A stretch of 64,000 bases of DNA from Streptacidiphilus albus JL83 (lineage in GTDB: Bacteria; Actinomycetota; Actinomycetes; Streptomycetales; Streptomycetaceae). Both the position numbers and the translations under genes were made by a program. The DNA is taken from NCBI RefSeq assembly GCF_000744705.1, contig NZ_JQML01000001.1, forward strand, positions 6,458,017 through 6,522,016, given 5' to 3'. A model generated the notes under the pieces. It worked only from the letters and a program-made list of their open reading frames with translations. It was not told the origin of the DNA and made no database searches. Shown here one piece after another: positions 24,792-32,779 of this stretch; within the stretch, counting starts at the first letter, position 1; each line of letters opens with the position of its first letter.

Positions 24792-26312
24792 TCAGCGCAC
24801 GTCGCCCAGCATGGCGGTGACCTTCTTCCGGTAGATCACCACGGCCACGCCCGCCAGTAGTGCGGCGACGCCCTGGATCGCGAAGGAGGGTGTGCTGAGG
24901 AAGGCGTTGCCCAGCAGTTGTTGCAGCACTGCGGCGACGGAATCGCCCACGGTCACGGCCAGGAACCAGACGCCCATCATCTGGCTGGCGTACTTCGTCG
25001 GCGCCAGTTTGGTCGTGACGGACAGGCCGACCGGCGACAGCGCCAGCTCGCCGACCGTCTGGACCAGGTAGACCACGGCCAGCCAGAGCGGGGAGACCTT
25101 CGTGCCGCCGGACGCTGCCGCCATGGCCAGCATCATCACGCCGAAGGAGGCGCCGATGAGGACGAGGCCGTAGGAGAACTTGGCTGCGGTGCTGGGGTTC
25201 TTGTCCCGCCGGGAGAGCCACACCCAGAGCCAGGCGACGACCGGGGCGAGCGCCATGATGTAGAGCGGGTTCAGCGACTGGAACCAACTGGACGGGAAGT
25301 TGAAGCCGAACAGCTTGGTCGCCGTGTTGCTGGTGGCGAAGACGCTCAGGGTGGAGCCGGACTGGTCGTAGATCATCCAGAATATGGCGGCGGCGAGGAA
25401 GAACCACAGGTAGCCGGAGAGCTTGCCGCGCTCGTCGGTGGAGAGGTCCGGGTCCCGGCGCATCCGCAGGAAGACCAGTGCCGGGATGGTCATGCCGACG
25501 ACGGTCAGCGGCCAGATCACCCAGCCGATGCTGTAGCTGCCGCTGGCCACGACCGCCGCGTAGAAGACGACGGCGAGGACCACCCAGAAGGCGGCCTTCC
25601 TGAGCAGCGCCCTGCGCTCGGCGGCGGGGAGCGGCGAGCCGACCTTCTGGCTCTCCTTGCTGAGGTGGCGGCCGCCCAGGATGTACTGGGTCAGCCCCAG
25701 TGCCATGCCGACGCCGGCCAGGGCGAAGCCCAGGTGCCAGTCGACCTTCTGGCCGATGGTGCCGATGACCAGCGGCGCGGCGAAGGCACCCAGGTTGATG
25801 CCCATGTAGAAGATGGTGAAGCCGCCGTCCCGGCGTGCGTCGTTGCGGTCCGGGTAGAGGTGGCCGACCATCGTGGAGATATTGGCCTTCAGCAGCCCCG
25901 AGCCCACCGCGATGAAGCCGAGGCCGACGAAGAAGGACGCCTCGGCCGGCACGGCCAGCATGAAGTGGCCGGCCATGATGATGCAGCCGCCGATGAGCAC
26001 GGTCTTGCGGGCGCCCCAGAAACGGTCGCTGACCCAGCCGCCGGGCAGGGCCAGCAGGTAGACCATCGCGTTGTAGACGCTGTAGATCGCAGCCCCGGTC
26101 GCCGCGGTGAAGCCCAGTCCGCCCTTGGCGGCCGGGGCGACGAGGTAGATCACCAGCAGGGCGCGCATGCCGTAGAAACTGAAGCGCTCCCACATCTCGG
26201 TCATGAACAGGGTGGCCAGGCCGCGCGGGTGGCCGAAGAAGCTCCGGCCGGCGGCAGCACCGGTCTGCGGGGACAGCTCCGGATCGAGGGGCAGCGTCTC
26301 TGTGGGCGACAT
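24792..26312 (-). CDS. POT/PTR-family proton-dependent peptide transporter
   Basis: 506 aa, about 14 membrane segments. The family's ExxERFxYY-type motif appears as EMWERFSFYGMRALLVIYL in the first segment, followed by GGWVSDRFWGARKTVLIGG and the second PTR2 signature FTIFYMGINLGAF. It imports di- and tripeptides with protons. The longer frame upstream to 26363 is not needed: ATG 26312 has AAGGAACC in front of it. Single-gene unit with its own terminator. Confidence 0.88.
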   Translation of the reverse strand: MSPTETLPLDPELSPQTGAAAGRSFFGHPRGLATLFMTEMWERFSFYGMRALLVIYLVAPAAKGGLGFTAATGAAIYSVYNAMVYLLALPGGWVSDRFWGARKTVLIGGCIIMAGHFMLAVPAEASFFVGLGFIAVGSGLLKANISTMVGHLYPDRNDARRDGGFTIFYMGINLGAFAAPLVIGTIGQKVDWHLGFALAGVGMALGLTQYILGGRHLSKESQKVGSPLPAAERRALLRKAAFWVVLAVVFYAAVVASGSYSIGWVIWPLTVVGMTIPALVFLRMRRDPDLSTDERGKLSGYLWFFLAAAIFWMIYDQSGSTLSVFATSNTATKLFGFNFPSSWFQSLNPLYIMALAPVVAWLWVWLSRRDKNPSTAAKFSYGLVLIGASFGVMMLAMAAASGGTKVSPLWLAVVYLVQTVGELALSPVGLSVTTKLAPTKYASQMMGVWFLAVTVGDSVAAVLQQLLGNAFLSTPSFAIQGVAALLAGVAVVIYRKKVTAMLGDVR

Positions 26313-26739
26313 CTGGTTCCTTGCCTGGTTCAGCGGGCGCACGCCGGTCCGGCGTACGTCCACGCGCCGCGTGACACCCGCCGGGATAGGGCGGTGCCCG
26401 CAGTGGTGACACGGGATCCCGGAAACTGTACGTCAGCACTTAGGCCGACTTGACCACTCATAGGGCGACATCGGTCAACGTTTGCCATGACAGTGGACCA
26501 ATGCGACAAACACCAACCCTGGCGACAACAGCCCCATGTTCGACATAGATCATGGAATCGTGGCTAGAACAAGAAAAAGATCAAGTGATCTGAAGGTCTT
26601 AATGATCAACAAGCTGTGATTCAGGTCATGCCGGCTCCCGGCGACGCTGGATCGTGTCCGCTATGGGGAACGCTCGTCATGGATCCGGCGGATCGGTAGC
26701 CTGACGATCACTGTCGGATTCGTCGTCATCGGGGCCAGC
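26313..26739. other. AT-richer divergent intergenic region with palindromes
   Basis: About 430 bases between the peptide transporter and phosphatase genes, much poorer in G+C than the rest of the window (especially 26440-26640). It holds the 14-bp palindrome AGATCA-AG-TGATCT (26578-26591), and TTGACC...GGTCAA with 17 bases between at 26450-26478. No open frame in it looks coding. Both promoters must lie here; I could not place the boxes securely. Confidence 0.45.
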
Positions 26740-27234
26740 GTGAGCAGCAGTGAGAAGTTTCGCGTGGAGTTCGCCTGTTCCGGGAACACCTGCCGGTCGC
26801 CGATGGCGGCACACCTCCTCGGGGCGGCTCTCGACGAGGCCGGGCTGGGCGAGACGGTGTCGGTCGGCAGCAGCGGCACCGTTGCCGAGCCGGGAGCCGG
26901 GATGGATCCACGTGCGGCGGAGGTGCTGGGGATCACCGGGGAGCGTGGGAGCCACGCCGCGCGCCGGACGGATCCGGGGGAACTGGCCGCCGCCGACCTG
27001 ATCGTCTGTATGGGGGCGCGCCACTTGGCACAGGTCGAGCAGGGCCTGCCGACACGGCGGCGGCCCACGGTGGTCCTGATGTCCGGCTTCGACCCCGCCG
27101 CCGCGGATGGCACCGACATCGCCGATCCCTTCCATGGGGACCTGGGCCGGTATCAGGAGACCCGATCCGCCCTGGCGGCCGCGCTGCCCGGGCTGCTGGC
27201 GCGGATCAGGGCCGGACTCGCCGCAGAGCGGTAG
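26740..27234 (+). CDS. Low-molecular-weight protein tyrosine phosphatase family protein
   Basis: 164 aa. The P-loop C-SGNTC-R (Cys13 to Arg19) followed by SPMA and the late acid DPF (Asp129) are those of LMW phosphotyrosine phosphatases. The family also includes thioredoxin-linked arsenate reductases; the second cysteine inside the loop (Cys18) and the absence of the distal ArsC cysteines favour a phosphatase. Start GTG 26740 has only a weak ribosome site. It may act on a bacterial tyrosine kinase, but none is in the window. Confidence 0.8.
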   Translation: MSSSEKFRVEFACSGNTCRSPMAAHLLGAALDEAGLGETVSVGSSGTVAEPGAGMDPRAAEVLGITGERGSHAARRTDPGELAAADLIVCMGARHLAQVEQGLPTRRRPTVVLMSGFDPAAADGTDIADPFHGDLGRYQETRSALAAALPGLLARIRAGLAAER

Positions 27235-27373
27235 TGAGTCCGGCCTTCGTCATCGGCGGCCTGGCCGGCAATGCCGTGGGCAACGCGCTCCGCCGCAACA
27301 ACGCCGGCCCTGCCGCCCCGCGCCCGCCATGGTCCTCAGCCGGCTCACCGGCTGACTCCGGGCGCGCGGAGGC

Positions 27374-27820
27374 TCAGTGCCAGTCGCTGATCTGGACGTC
27401 GCGCGGCGCCGGTGCGCCCGCTCCGGTCTCCAGCAGTGACTTCAGGGACATCAGGTAGGAGCCCCACTTGGTGCTGCAGTGGTGCATGAACTCCACCGGC
27501 TCCCGCCAGCCCTCGTGGCTGAACAGCACGATCGTGTAGTCGCCGTCCTGCCGGAGGTCCCAGGTGACGGTGGTGCCGATCCACTCCTCGGGGCCGTCCA
27601 CCACCCGCCACACCACCCGCTCGGACGGCCGCAGCTCGACGACCTCCATGTCGAAGCCGCCGACCGGGGGGAACCGGAACGCGAGAGTCCCGCCGACAGC
27701 GGCGTCGCCCCCGGTGTCGACGGTCCACCAGCCGGCCAGGCCCTCGACGGTCGTCAGCGCTTCGTACACCTTCTCCGGGCTCGGGGTGACGACCCCGATC
27801 CGATGCAGAATGTCCACCAT
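27374..27820 (-). CDS. SRPBCC (Aha1/START-like) domain protein
   Basis: 148 aa. ILHRIGVVTPSPEKVYEALTTVEGLAGWWT is the beginning of the Bet v1-like AHSA1 domain, a helix-grip fold with a hydrophobic pocket. Ligand and function are unknown. Last gene of a three-gene operon with an ArsR regulator and a second SRPBCC protein; ATG 27820 has a GAGGAGGAG ribosome site. Confidence 0.82.
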   Translation of the reverse strand: MVDILHRIGVVTPSPEKVYEALTTVEGLAGWWTVDTGGDAAVGGTLAFRFPPVGGFDMEVVELRPSERVVWRVVDGPEEWIGTTVTWDLRQDGDYTIVLFSHEGWREPVEFMHHCSTKWGSYLMSLKSLLETGAGAPAPRDVQISDWH

Positions 27821-27853
27821 CTCGACTCTCCTCCTCGACTCTCCTCGGCCCGG

Positions 27854-28216
27854 TCAGTGCTGCTGACGGTCCTGTTGGGTGCGCTGGATCGTCTCGGCGA
27901 TCCGCTTGATCCGCTGCAGTCGGGCGTCCCAGGCCGACCCGACCGAAGACAGTTGGGCCACCGCACGGGCCAGTTGGGCCTCGTCGACCCGGTACCGCCG
28001 CTCCCGGCCCTCGGGCGTCGCCCGGACCAGGCCGACCCGGTCGAGGATGCCGAGGTGCTTGGCCACCGCCTGCCGGGTGACCGGCAGCTGCCGGCCCAGG
28101 GTGGTCGCGGTGCCGCCGCCCTCGGCGAGCAGCAGGTCGAGCAGGCGGCGCCGGGTCGGGTCACCGATCGCGGACCAGAGGTCGTCGTCGACCGGTTCCG
28201 CCACTGCCGTGCTCAT
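27854..28216 (-). CDS. ArsR-family winged-helix regulator
   Basis: 120 aa. IGDPTRRRLLDLLLAEGGGTATTLGRQLPVTRQAVAKHLGILDRVGLV covers the winged helix-turn-helix, and GRERRYRVDEAQL the wing. No metal-binding cysteines are seen, as in the ArsR group linked to SRPBCC proteins. It overlaps the SRPBCC gene in front by ATGA. Two copies of a 15-bp palindrome precede the operon, so it probably represses its own operon until a ligand, perhaps one held by the SRPBCC proteins, releases it (inference). Confidence 0.88.
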   Translation of the reverse strand: MSTAVAEPVDDDLWSAIGDPTRRRLLDLLLAEGGGTATTLGRQLPVTRQAVAKHLGILDRVGLVRATPEGRERRYRVDEAQLARAVAQLSSVGSAWDARLQRIKRIAETIQRTQQDRQQH

Positions 28217-28689
28217 GCCCGCGCCTCCAGCTTCTCGGCACAGGGCGCCAGTCGCGGCAGGTAGAAGTCCCAGCCGGTGACGTGGTCCTGGTACTGCTGC
28301 TCCAGGACGGCGACCTCCCAGCCCATCTCGCGGAAGCCGCTCTCGGTCATCCGGAGCAGCGTCCCGCCGCCCGAGGGGGTCAGCTCGAAGGTGACCAGCA
28401 GCGAGTTTCCGGCCGCTGCGGCCTCCCCGGCCGGGTGGGTCCAGCGGAACGAGAAGGTGCGCGGCGGCCGCACGTCGACGACGGTGAACTGCATCACCGT
28501 TCCGTCGGCGTCGCGCTCGCCGAAGACGATCTCCCCCGTCGATCCCGGCGTCGGGTCGTACCGGGCGTCGTCCGGCCACCACTCCTTGAGGTGGTCGGGA
28601 CTGCTCACCACGTCGAAGACGACCTCGGGCGGGGCCTCGACGTAGATCTCGCGTTCGATGGTTCCGAATTCCTTGGCTTCCAACTCCAT
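28213..28689 (-). CDS. SRPBCC (AHSA1-like) domain protein, first gene of the ArsR operon
   Basis: 158 aa from ATG 28689, which has AGGAGG seven bases upstream; a TTG five codons earlier would lie in the operator and is unlikely. IEREIYVEAPPEVVFDVVSSPDHLKEWWPDDARY opens the domain and LLVTFELTPSGGGTLLRMTESGF is the central sheet. It is not a close copy of the second SRPBCC protein of the operon. Ligand unknown. Confidence 0.82.
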   Translation of the reverse strand: MELEAKEFGTIEREIYVEAPPEVVFDVVSSPDHLKEWWPDDARYDPTPGSTGEIVFGERDADGTVMQFTVVDVRPPRTFSFRWTHPAGEAAAAGNSLLVTFELTPSGGGTLLRMTESGFREMGWEVAVLEQQYQDHVTGWDFYLPRLAPCAEKLEARA

Positions 28690-28700
28690 GACAGCCTCCT

Positions 28701-28715
28701 GCAACCTTTGGTTGC
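28701..28715. promoter_or_regulatory. Operator palindrome, proximal copy
   Basis: GCAACC-TTT-GGTTGC, a perfect 6+3+6 palindrome ending 12 bases before the first codon of the SRPBCC-ArsR-SRPBCC operon, overlapping the region of the ribosome site. Confidence 0.65.
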
Positions 28716-28745
28716 ATGCCAGCCTAGTCGGGGGTCGGGCTCAGT

Positions 28746-28760
28746 GCAACCAGAGGTTGC
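28746..28760. promoter_or_regulatory. Operator palindrome, distal copy
   Basis: GCAACC-AGA-GGTTGC, same arms as the proximal copy; the centres are 45 bases apart, a little over four helical turns. The pair most likely binds the ArsR protein of the operon. Confidence 0.65.
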
Positions 28761-28777
28761 TCATCGGGCCGAAGAGT

Positions 28778-28815
28778 ACCCCTTGCCGTTCCCGGGGGTG
28801 GGAACGGCAAGGGGT
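28778..28815. terminator. Stem-loop upstream of the ArsR operon
   Basis: A perfect 16-bp stem (accccttgccgttccc) with a six-base loop. No intact gene ends here; on the minus strand it would stop read-through from the signalling block into the ArsR operon. Confidence 0.65.
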
Positions 28816-28821
28816 CCACAC

Positions 28822-29010
28822 CAGGTGGCGGCGCGGACGCCGGGCTCGTCGGCGTCGGCCGGTTCGCCTTCCAGTGCGCTGGTGGCCGCTGCCGCGCCGA
28901 GTTCGTCCGCGCCACCGCCACCGGCTCCGCTGCCACCATCGAACGCACCGTGACCAAGACCGGCGCCCGCTACACCACCCCCGCCGTTCTCTTCGTACGT
29001 CGTCCACCCG
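28822..29010 (+). pseudogene. Possible remnant of a small gene
   Basis: One forward frame here has G or C in about nine of ten third positions over 55-60 codons and reads like a protein (RFAFQCAGGRCRAEF, then TVTKTGARYTTPAVLF), yet the stretch from the in-frame stop at 28725 contains no start codon, and after about 29000 the codon bias is lost. That is what a decayed gene fragment looks like, possibly from a small Cys-x5-Cys protein. Chance in GC-rich DNA remains possible. The rest of the region up to 29270 shows nothing else. Confidence 0.25.
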
Positions 29011-29270
29011 GCCCCTCCTGGGCTGAAAATCGGCCAACTGCCCTGACCGGGGCCGGGAATGCGTGCGAATGCCCCGGTGGAGTCACTATCGGAGTTCGCC
29101 CCCCGGACCACCCTTCGTCCCGTCAAGTTCGCGGGGTGATCCGGTTCTCTGTCTCTTCGGTTGTGGACCAGTGCGGGTCCCGGCTCCGAACGGGGAGCCA
29201 GAACCGGGACCCGTCCCACGCGGCGGAGGGTGGATCACGCGGCGTGGGAGATATTGGAACGGTGCGAGGG

Positions 29271-29549
29271 CTATCGGCTCATGCGAGTGCCGTCCGAGTC
29301 AGGTCCCGTGAATCCTGCGAATACTCGCCGTAGGAGTTCGTTCACGACGTACACGGGCAGATCGACCCTACCGAGCGAGTGCTCGCCCAGATCTGCCGCG
29401 CCGGGGCCGCCGAACAGCACGAGGATCCCGTCGAACGGCAACGCCCTCCACGGGCAGCCGTCGCGCAAAGCCTGCCGATACGCCAAGCGGCGCACGTTCT
29501 CGGGCTCCGAGCGGGACACCCGCGTGATCTCCCCTCGGTACTCGCTCAT
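29271..29549 (-). CDS. Small protein of unknown function coupled to the RsbW-like ATPase
   Basis: 92 aa. Sequence is soluble and mixed, with YRGEITRVSRSEPENVRRLAY at the start and a hydrophobic centre GILVLFGG. It is not the DUF397 protein that usually accompanies such XRE/ATPase clusters: no WRKSSYS motif. The ATG overlaps the stop of the ATPase gene (ATGA), so the two are co-translated. I do not recognise the family. Confidence 0.65.
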   Translation of the reverse strand: MSEYRGEITRVSRSEPENVRRLAYRQALRDGCPWRALPFDGILVLFGGPGAADLGEHSLGRVDLPVYVVNELLRRVFAGFTGPDSDGTRMSR

Positions 29550-30085
29550 AGGGCGGCTCGGGACAGGTCGAAGCGGCAGAAGACGCTCTTGCCGCCCTCG
29601 TCGCGCGGGACCCACCACAGGTAGTCCGAGAGGCTGCGGACGATGTGCAGCCCGCGCCCGCGATCCGGGATGAGTGCCTCTGGCAAGTCCTCGGCGAAGT
29701 GCGGCCCGAAGGCATCCCCTATGGGCAGTGTCGGGGGTGAGGAGTCCTCGTCCGCGACCTCCACGAACAGCCAACTCGGCCAGGCCCGCAGTGTGAGCAC
29801 GACCACGTGTCCGGCCGGGGGCAGGCCGGCGCGGTCGTCGGGGATGCTGTGGTGGGCGGCGTTGCCGACCAGTTCCGAGACGCACAGTTGCACGTCGTCG
29901 CAGAGTCGGCTCAGCCCCCAGCCGGTCAGCGCGACGCGGACCATTTCCCGCGCCGCCCACCCAGTGCTCTGCGAGTCGACCGCCAGCGCGAGAGACCCAA
30001 CGCGCGCCGGGGATTCCAGGAGAACTCCCGCGAAGCCTGGCGCTGCCGCCGGGAGCGTACTGTCCACGGCTCTCTTCGAGTCCAT
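29546..30085 (-). CDS. RsbW/SpoIIAB-like ATP-binding protein
   Basis: 179 aa. GHKL-type ATPase with the N box VSELVGNAAHHS and the G1 box ALIPDRGRGLHIVRSLSDYLWW; residues in front match the HATPase_c_2 family of anti-sigma-like kinases. The protein starts at ATG 30085 behind GAAGGG. Streptomyces genomes carry dozens, often beside XRE regulators and small DUF397 proteins as in the whiJ and abaA loci. It is likely a kinase or sequestering partner for a regulator, not necessarily a sigma factor. Confidence 0.83.
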   Translation of the reverse strand: MDSKRAVDSTLPAAAPGFAGVLLESPARVGSLALAVDSQSTGWAAREMVRVALTGWGLSRLCDDVQLCVSELVGNAAHHSIPDDRAGLPPAGHVVVLTLRAWPSWLFVEVADEDSSPPTLPIGDAFGPHFAEDLPEALIPDRGRGLHIVRSLSDYLWWVPRDEGGKSVFCRFDLSRAAL

Positions 30086-30248
30086 GTCACCCTTCACCAC
30101 CTTTGTTCCTCGTGCATCGATCGGCTTCGAGTCGCCGGATCTGTGTCGGCATCGAAGAGGTGACCTGTGGCCGACGGTTACCAGGGTTGGGGTTGCGGTC
30201 AGCGGATGCGATACGCACGGCGTATGGCTCAGGCGTATCGTCAATTGC

Positions 30249-31298
30249 ATGGCTGACAGAGGACCATGGGTGCAGGCCCGTTTGCGGGCAGCATGGGCAG
30301 CTGGCGAGTGGGGGGCGATCTTTCGTGAGTATCGGCGTGCCGCCGATATCTCACAGCTCACGCTCGGATCGCTGATCGGAATGCCGCAGTCTCACGTGTC
30401 CTTGATCGAGAACGGCAAGCGAAGGATCACCAACGCCGACCTCATGGTCCGAATCGCCGAAGGGCTGGACGTGCCAGACGAATTGCGCGGACTCCCCAGT
30501 GTCCGAGATTCAAGGTCGACCATGTGGAGCCCGGATCCTGAGCTGAGCGAGCGTATGGCTCACGCACAAGACACGGGGCGTGTTGACGTGCGATCAGCCG
30601 ACTGGATCGCTCGCGTTCTCGCCGAGCACCGCCGCGCTGAGGACGAGGTGGGCGGGAAGGATCTGTGGATAGTGGTCCGTTCACAGCTTGACGCCGTCAC
30701 CCAGCTACTTCCGCGCGCATCCGGAGCTGCCGCCGACCGATTGCTGACGCTCTCGGCCGAGCATGCCCACTGGCTGTCATGGGTGGCTGCGGAAGAAGGC
30801 CACCGAGGCCCCGCCATGGCCTGGCTTGACCTGGCGCACGGATGGGCTGTTGACGCTGGTGCAGCCGACTTGGCCTCATGGGTCACACGGGTGCGCTCGT
30901 ACTACACGCTCAACCAGGGTGATCCCGTGCGCGCACTGCGTACCGCCGAGGTGGCCCAACTTGCCTCAGGTAGCCTTTCCCCGGGGGCCGCTGCAATCGC
31001 TGTGCACGCGACTGCCATGGCAGCAGCAGCAGTTGGTGAGAGAGATCGTTGCCGCAGGCTTGCGGAGCAGTCCTATGAGTTGGCCCTTCAAGTCCCGACG
31101 GCTGACGAGCGTCCGGGGTGGCTGTACTGGCTCGATCCCACCCGTGCCAAGCTCATGCTGGGAGATGCCGCCTACGCCGCGCGTGACTGGCCCACTGCCG
31201 CTGCCTCCTTCGGAGAGGCACTGGCCGGCCTCGAAGGCTATCCGCGCGATCATGCGTACTACTCCACACGTCTAGCGTACGCGCGCCAACGGTCCTGA
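30249..31298 (+). CDS. XRE-family regulator with TPR-like region, probably C-terminally shortened
   Basis: 349 aa. The helix-turn-helix (about residues 23-80: ISQLTLGSLIGMPQSHVSLIENGKRRITNADLMVRIAEGLDVP) is followed by a helical repeat region resembling TPRs (WLSWVAAEEGHRGPAMAWLDLAHGWA, YELALQV, TAAASFGEALAGL). The end, YYSTRLAYARQRS, stops where relatives as I recall them continue for about 50 residues with another repeat. Codon use is less GC-biased than in neighbours. It is divergent from the ATPase gene, an arrangement typical for this signalling family. Longer in-frame starts upstream are antisense to the ATPase gene and were not used. Confidence 0.75.
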   Translation: MADRGPWVQARLRAAWAAGEWGAIFREYRRAADISQLTLGSLIGMPQSHVSLIENGKRRITNADLMVRIAEGLDVPDELRGLPSVRDSRSTMWSPDPELSERMAHAQDTGRVDVRSADWIARVLAEHRRAEDEVGGKDLWIVVRSQLDAVTQLLPRASGAAADRLLTLSAEHAHWLSWVAAEEGHRGPAMAWLDLAHGWAVDAGAADLASWVTRVRSYYTLNQGDPVRALRTAEVAQLASGSLSPGAAAIAVHATAMAAAAVGERDRCRRLAEQSYELALQVPTADERPGWLYWLDPTRAKLMLGDAAYAARDWPTAAASFGEALAGLEGYPRDHAYYSTRLAYARQRS

Positions 31299-31522
31299 CC
31301 AGGAATTTTGTTCATGGAGTGGCCGGTGGTCACTACCTTCCCAACAGGCATTCGCCGATGTATTGCTACCCGCACAAGACGGCGTACCGGCGGCTCGACC
31401 CGTGCCCGCGACTGGCGGGGCTGTAGGCGGCGGATCCTGAGCAGGCGCTGTCGTGCTACGCCCCCATCCCCTTCTGTACGACGTCTTCGCCGGGGGCGTG
31501 CTGGAACGGATCCCGCAGGCGC

Positions 31523-32356
31523 TCAGCGCCGGGGCAGCCGCCCGGCCGCCCCGAGCCAGCTCAGATCGCCCGGGATCTCCTCGTCCGCCCGCCACTTGAA
31601 GATCGAGGTGATGCCCGGGTCGAGCAGTTCGAAGTCCCGCAGCCAGCGGGCGACGTCGGCCCGGGAGTGGAGCACCAGCGGGGAGCTGGACTTCTGGTAG
31701 GTGGCCTCGAACCGCGCCACCGCCTCCGGCGAGTGGCCCTCGGAGGAGCCGGTGGAGACCACCAGGTGGCTGCCCGGGGCCAGCCGCTCCACCAGCCGGT
31801 CCACCAGCAGTTCCGGGTGCTCCTGTTGCCGGACGAAGTGCAGCACGGCCAGCAGCAGCACCCCGACCGGCTGGGAGAAGTCGATGTGCTCGTTCAGCCG
31901 CGGGTCGTCCAGGACGGCCCCGGGGTCGCGGATGTCGCCCTCGATGGCCAGGACGCCGGGGGCGGCCCGCAGCGCCCGGGTGTGGGTGAGCACGACCGGG
32001 TCGTTGTCGACGTAGACCACCCGGGCCCCCGGCCGGATCCGCTGGGCGACCTCGTGGGTGTTGGGCGAGGTCGGGATGCCCGCGCCGATGTCGATGAACT
32101 GGCGCACCCCGGCCTCGGCCAGCGCCTCCACCGACCGGACCAGGAACCGGCGGTTGGCCTGGGCCCCGGCCGGTACCACCGGATGCTCGGCGATCATGCG
32201 GTCCGCGACCTCCCGGTCCGCCGCGAAGTTGTCCTTGCCGCCGAGGTAGTAGTCGTACATCCGGGCGGGGCTGGCGACATCGGGGTCGAAGCGGTGGTCG
32301 GCGCCCGGGTACTGCTCCGGACCCGGCGCCGTCGACTCCTTCGGCGTACCCGGCAT
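31523..32356 (-). CDS. SAM-dependent methyltransferase, SAV2177/DUF574 family
   Basis: 277 aa. PARMYDYYLGGKDNFAADREVADRM near the N-terminus is the hallmark of this actinomycete family, followed by the SAM-binding glycine motif FIDIGAGIPTSPNTHEVAQ and VVYVDNDPVVLTHTRAL. Targets are unknown. Genes of this family often lie near XRE/RsbW-like pairs, as here. ATG 32356, with a possible -10 hexamer TAGAAT (complement of 32400-32405) about 45 bases upstream. Confidence 0.87.
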   Translation of the reverse strand: MPGTPKESTAPGPEQYPGADHRFDPDVASPARMYDYYLGGKDNFAADREVADRMIAEHPVVPAGAQANRRFLVRSVEALAEAGVRQFIDIGAGIPTSPNTHEVAQRIRPGARVVYVDNDPVVLTHTRALRAAPGVLAIEGDIRDPGAVLDDPRLNEHIDFSQPVGVLLLAVLHFVRQQEHPELLVDRLVERLAPGSHLVVSTGSSEGHSPEAVARFEATYQKSSSPLVLHSRADVARWLRDFELLDPGITSIFKWRADEEIPGDLSWLGAAGRLPRR

Positions 32357-32779
32357 GCTGCCCCCACTCGATCCGGCGCGCTGGTGCGAACTGGCGCCGA
32401 TTCTAGATCGCTTGTCGGGTCGTCATACACCTGTTCCGGGATCCGGTCGGGACCTTCCGCATGTCCGGGCCACGCAGGTCCGTTCGGTTCCGGTGGGCCC
32501 GGATCCGGCTGGAAGGAAGGGGTGCAGTGACGGTGTGTGGGCGGTGAAGGCAAATTGCCCGTGGCGTCAGGAACCCGGTGGTATAACGAATTGTGGGCCG
32601 GTTCAGGCCTCCGGGGCGACAGTGCGCACTCCAGGCTGGGGGGCCTCGTCGGAGCAGCGTGTGCCGTGGCGGATCCCGTCGCGGCGGTCGACCGGTGAAT
32701 CACTGGTGCGGAGAGTGGGGGTGGTGGCGTTGGCCATCGACGCGTCCGACGGGCCGAGCGGCAACCAGGAGGTCCGGTC
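32357..32779. other. Divergent promoter region between two methyltransferase genes
   Basis: About 420 bases without a gene. On the minus strand TAGAAT (32400-32405) is a good -10 for the SAV2177-type gene. On the plus strand TGG-TATAAC (32579-32587) is an extended -10 for the TylF-type gene, leaving a leader of about 185 bases. No -35 match is convincing for either. Confidence 0.4.

Noticed and set aside
27234..27458. Small plus-strand frame overlapping the phosphatase stop codon
   Set aside because: No ribosome site of its own, poor codon bias after 15 codons, and it runs antisense into the SRPBCC gene.
28761..29219. 152-codon minus-strand frame in the gap before the signalling block
   Set aside because: Glycine-rich shadow of the coding-like remnant on the other strand; crosses a terminator stem.
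31440..31505. Hairpin ACGCCCCC/GGGGGCGT after the XRE gene as an XRE terminator
   Set aside because: Only 8 bp with a loop of about 28 bases; too weak to call.
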